Shown piece after piece: positions 61,167-64,000 of a stretch of DNA of 64,000 nucleotides (positions within the stretch are counted from its first letter, which is position 1; each line of letters begins with the position of its first letter). The stretch lies in contig NZ_JBBBNV010000002.1 in NCBI RefSeq assembly GCF_037137075.1, forward strand, positions 248,001 through 312,000, read 5' to 3'. The notes beneath the pieces are model-generated. The model saw nothing but the letters and a program-made list of their open reading frames with translations, was not told the DNA's origin and did no database searches. The DNA is from JBBBNV01 sp037137075. GTDB taxonomy: Bacteria > Bacillota > Bacilli > Paenibacillales > NBRC-103111. The translations under genes were made by a program, and so were the position numbers.

Positions 61167-62309
61167 TTACCCTCCTGAAAAAAAGTTGACCAGGACGGAC
61201 ACGACACGCTCCAGATCCCGTGCGGTCATTTTCGGGAAGAGGGGCAGGCTGATGGCCCGCTCATACAATGCTTCAGCCACGGGACATATGCCTTTCTGAT
61301 AATTCATGTGTCTGTAAAAGGGATGCCAATACACCGGAATATAGTGAACCTGAACGCCGATGCGCTCCGCTTGCAGCGCTTCGAATAGCCGCTTCCGCTC
61401 CCGGGCCCCCTTCTTCACTTTAATGACGAACAAGTGCCACGATGAGGCGGATAGCTGGCTCATATCGGGAAGATCGATGAAATCCCGAAGCATGGAGAGC
61501 TGTTGATGATACTCCCGGGCTAGCGCCCGCCGCTTGTCGAGGAAGGAGTCCAGCTTGCCGAGCTGGCTGATTCCGAGGGCGCACTGCAAATCGGTCATCC
61601 GGTAATTGTAGCCGAGTGAATGCATCTCGTAATACCACGGCCCATGATTTTCGGTCATTACGGCGGGGTCCTTTACAATTCCATGGCTGCGAAAGGCAAG
61701 CAGCTTCCGGTAGAAATGCTCATTGTCCGTCAGAACAGCCCCGCCTTCGCCTGTGGTAATATGCTTGACCGGATGAAAGCTAAGAATCGTCATGTCGGCG
61801 ATAGCGCCGACGGCTTTGCCCTTGTAGGTCGCACCCAGCGAATGAGCCGCATCCTCAATGACCGGCAGGCCGTAATTTCGTGCAAGCTCGATGATCGGTT
61901 CGAGGTCCGCGGGTCTGCCGGCATAATCTACCGGCACGATCGCTCTTGTTTTGTTCGTAATGGCTTTGTCCAGCAAATTCGGATTCATATTGCCGGAGAT
62001 GTAGTGTATATCCGTGAATACAGGCCTAGCCCCCAAGTACAAGGCTGCATTTGCCGTAGCGGCAAATGTCATCGGAGAGGTAATAACCTCATCCCCGGGC
62101 CGTACTCCCGCAGCGAAGTAGGAGCCGTGCAGCGCGGAGGTGCCGGAATTCATGACGACCGCGAATTTGGCGCCGGTCCGCTCACAGAGCCGCTGTTCGA
62201 ATTCCTTTGTTTTCGGACCGGAAGTGATTCGGGGGGATCGGGCTGTTTCAACTAATGCCTGGATGTCCTCCTCATCCAGCCACTGCGTTCCGTACGGAAG
62301 ATGCTCCAT
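61167..62309 (-). CDS. pseC: PLP-dependent aminotransferase (PseC/SpsC)
   Basis: A 380-residue DegT/DnrJ/EryC1-type aminotransferase that adds the C4 amino group to a UDP-4-keto-6-deoxy sugar. It has LPYGTQWLDEEDIQAL, NSGTSALH (cofactor phosphate), EDAAHSLGATYKGK, and the Schiff-base lysine in LSFHPVKHITTGEGGA. ATG 62309 follows GTGAGGGAAG. It ends 6 bp before pseF. The PseB dehydratase making its substrate is not in the window. Confidence 0.87.
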   Translation of the reverse strand: MEHLPYGTQWLDEEDIQALVETARSPRITSGPKTKEFEQRLCERTGAKFAVVMNSGTSALHGSYFAAGVRPGDEVITSPMTFAATANAALYLGARPVFTDIHYISGNMNPNLLDKAITNKTRAIVPVDYAGRPADLEPIIELARNYGLPVIEDAAHSLGATYKGKAVGAIADMTILSFHPVKHITTGEGGAVLTDNEHFYRKLLAFRSHGIVKDPAVMTENHGPWYYEMHSLGYNYRMTDLQCALGISQLGKLDSFLDKRRALAREYHQQLSMLRDFIDLPDMSQLSASSWHLFVIKVKKGARERKRLFEALQAERIGVQVHYIPVYWHPFYRHMNYQKGICPVAEALYERAISLPLFPKMTARDLERVVSVLVNFFSGG

Positions 62310-62370
62310 AAACTTCCCTCACTTTTTGCTGGATTACGCTGCTTCCTTCTGGACAGGGACCTGGGCGGAA

Positions 62371-63825
62371 TTATCCGGATAGCTGGCGCAGCAGATCGTG
62401 CAGCTTGTTCCCGGAGGAATGCTCCGGATAATTGCGAGCTACAAACTGCCGGCGGAGCAGATCTGCATCTGCAGCCGTCATTGCGCAGCCGCGAAGGTAT
62501 TCCTTGACGGCATGAGCGAGCGATTCCGGGTCCGTATGCACCATTCCCTGCAGGCTGTCGAAGTAATCGTAGTCTCTATTCAGCAGCTCCTTCAGACGAT
62601 CCATATAGGCTGTAGAGCCTCTATAGCACCCCTTCGGATCGTAATAGCTCATTTTCCAGATAAACACGGGCTTGTCGTGCAGCATGGCGGCAAGGCCAAC
62701 CGTCGAATAATCCACAATGACGGCGTCTGCGTTGGCAAGCGCATCGGATAGCAGGCTTTCGTAAGACCAATCATGGGTCCCTTTCAGCATTTGAACGTTA
62801 TCGTAATAAACCGTGAGCATGGTGTACCGCTCCGCCGGCTCGGAGGGATGGGCTTTAATCAGTACATAGATGGACGGGTCTTGCGCCAGCTCCGCAACGA
62901 CGCTCTGGAGCAGGCAGAGGTCCATATAGTTTGAGCAGCCAATAAGTACGATGTGTTGATCGGAGCGAATCCCGAGGGATTGTCTGAACGTCCTGTTATT
63001 CATAAAAGAGGTCGTGAAGATAGCATCGAATTGGGGATGTCCGACGATTTCAATTTGCTGTCTGCTCGCCCCTCTTTCTAAGAACCAGTCCTGCTCATAG
63101 CTCCCGTATACCGCTTGCTTGGCGGCGAATATCGGAAAATAGCCTTCCTCCATTCCGATAAGGCCGTGCTGCATGCAAATGCTGGGAATTCCGTTGGCTG
63201 CAGCGGCTGCCGCCAGACAGCGGCTGATTGCATATTCGGTATGCCCAAGCAGTACACAGCGCACCGGTATAGCCGAGAAGCAGAGAAACGCCTTGTTCAA
63301 TATGTCCATGATGTGGGGGATCTGCTGCAGAAACATCGCCTGAAAATACACGTCTCCAAAAATAGGATGCCCGCGTAAAGCATGCAGGGTACGTCTGGCG
63401 CGTGCGGTAAACCGGGTGACAGGTTCGGTTAAATCGTGCATATCGAACAGGTTTAGAAAGCCCGGATTATGGCTGGGTATATACAACAACGTATCCTGAG
63501 CAAAAAAGCTGCTATAGGTTTCCGTGCTAAACCTGAGCTCGCCGTCATAAACCAGAATCGCTCCATGCTGCGGCTTAGGCTCCAGAGGCGCCCGAAGCGG
63601 CTCCAAATACCGGTCGAAGGCAGGCTGCAGCTCCTGTTTGGAGCGGACAGGGGATCGTAATAACGTCTCAAACTGAGGCTGCTTCATACATTCGATCGCT
63701 TGCTCGCTTAAATAATGATGAAATGTGGTGACAAGCGGCAGAGGGATGCCATGGAATTTCAGGCCGTCGAACAAATCGATGAATTCCAGAAATAACGACC
63801 AATAATTGCGCAGATAGCGATCCAT
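62371..63825 (-). CDS. SpsB-like glycosyl/glycerophosphotransferase-type protein
   Basis: A 484-residue protein with the two-domain GT-B-like layout of CDP-glycerol glycerophosphotransferase and SpsB proteins. Near residue 215 it has MQHGLIGMEEGYFPIFAAKQAVYGSYE; near residue 300 VLIGCSNYMDL; near residue 380 ADAVIVDYSTVGLAAML with DKPVFIWK. Acceptor uncertain. ATG 63825 overlaps the upstream gene's stop (TGATG). Confidence 0.7.
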   Translation of the reverse strand: MDRYLRNYWSLFLEFIDLFDGLKFHGIPLPLVTTFHHYLSEQAIECMKQPQFETLLRSPVRSKQELQPAFDRYLEPLRAPLEPKPQHGAILVYDGELRFSTETYSSFFAQDTLLYIPSHNPGFLNLFDMHDLTEPVTRFTARARRTLHALRGHPIFGDVYFQAMFLQQIPHIMDILNKAFLCFSAIPVRCVLLGHTEYAISRCLAAAAAANGIPSICMQHGLIGMEEGYFPIFAAKQAVYGSYEQDWFLERGASRQQIEIVGHPQFDAIFTTSFMNNRTFRQSLGIRSDQHIVLIGCSNYMDLCLLQSVVAELAQDPSIYVLIKAHPSEPAERYTMLTVYYDNVQMLKGTHDWSYESLLSDALANADAVIVDYSTVGLAAMLHDKPVFIWKMSYYDPKGCYRGSTAYMDRLKELLNRDYDYFDSLQGMVHTDPESLAHAVKEYLRGCAMTAADADLLRRQFVARNYPEHSSGNKLHDLLRQLSG

Positions 63826-64000
63826 CAGGGCGCCTCTTCCTCAAGCAGCATTTTGCTTTCCAGCAGCATTTCTGTGATCTCCTCCTGCGTCATCAAATAA
63901 TGCTGAGAAGCGTAGCTGTCAAACTCGACACGCTGCAGGTGCTCGTAGCGGCTCAGCAGCAAGGGACCCGGATGCGAGGGAAGAATGACCAGATATTGCT
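63825..64000 (-). CDS. C-terminal part of an unidentified gene, truncated by window edge
   Basis: The minus strand is open from the right edge to a TGA at 63825-63827. About 58 residues are visible (QYLVILPSHPGPLLLSRYEH and onward, ending LLESKMLLEEEAP). The overlap with the SpsB-like start places it in the same transcript. I do not recognise the family from this much sequence. Confidence 0.5.
   Translation of the reverse strand, partial: QYLVILPSHPGPLLLSRYEHLQRVEFDSYASQHYLMTQEEITEMLLESKMLLEEEAP

Noticed and set aside
1..64000. tRNA, rRNA, insertion sequence or prophage genes
   Set aside because: None recognised on reading both strands. The phage-fibre-like repeats of the 1969-residue protein are not accompanied by tail, capsid or integrase genes.

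Overview
The window comes from a low- to mid-GC endospore-forming Bacillota, most likely a Paenibacillus-type organism. This is inferred from strong AGGAGG-type ribosome binding sites, frequent TTG and GTG starts, a T-box leader on a prolyl-tRNA synthetase gene, and homologues of the Bacillus sps, cge, yheC and cotSA spore-surface genes. No rRNA, tRNA, insertion sequence or CRISPR array was seen.

Positions 1-22 kb are an ordinary, loosely packed chromosomal stretch. It holds a DUF6886 protein (cut by the window edge), a phosphodiester glycosidase, a GNAT enzyme, a DUF420 (CtaM-like) membrane protein, a LuxR-type regulator divergent from a five-gene operon (lipoprotein, permease, ATPase, methyltransferase, saccharopine-dehydrogenase-like enzyme), an APH-type kinase, an esterase, broken GNAT pieces, an FAD monooxygenase, a SanA-like protein, an AI-2E family exporter, a HesB-like protein, a DUF1450 protein, a Gly/Cys-rich membrane protein, TagO/WecA and ProS. 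Several clear terminators separate these units.

Positions 22.4-64 kb form a surface-glycan island of about 40 kb. It starts with a YheC/YheD ATP-grasp protein and a CotSA-like glycosyltransferase. Next comes a 1969-residue protein with exactly 155 uninterrupted decapeptide repeats (26869-31518). A co-directional run (32034-47678) follows with two GT2 enzymes, a third GT2, an SpsI/RmlA-like nucleotidyltransferase, three tandem CgeB-like glycosyltransferases, a 101-residue basic protein, three GT4-type enzymes, a GDP-mannose pyrophosphorylase and two GT61 enzymes. A minus-strand trio (galU, a UDP-glucuronate decarboxylase gene, ugd) would supply UDP-glucose, UDP-glucuronate and UDP-xylose. The right end holds methyltransferases, a kinase-fold protein, a fascin-like protein, a WbqC-like protein and nonulosonate genes of the Pse/Sps pathway (SpsE/PseI, SpsG/PseG, SpsF/PseF, SpsC/PseC, SpsB-like) converging from both strands.

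My reading is that the island makes and attaches glycans to a fibre-like protein on the spore (or cell) surface. Two features are not explained by known families. Most of the otherwise unrelated glycosyltransferases carry long Arg/Lys-rich tails, and the three CgeB-like enzymes share a short Gly/Tyr motif with the small 101-residue protein. Together with the decapeptide fibre these are the best candidates for an undescribed surface-assembly system. The spore assignment rests on homology and on CATANNNTA or CATACAAT promoter-like elements, and it is inference.
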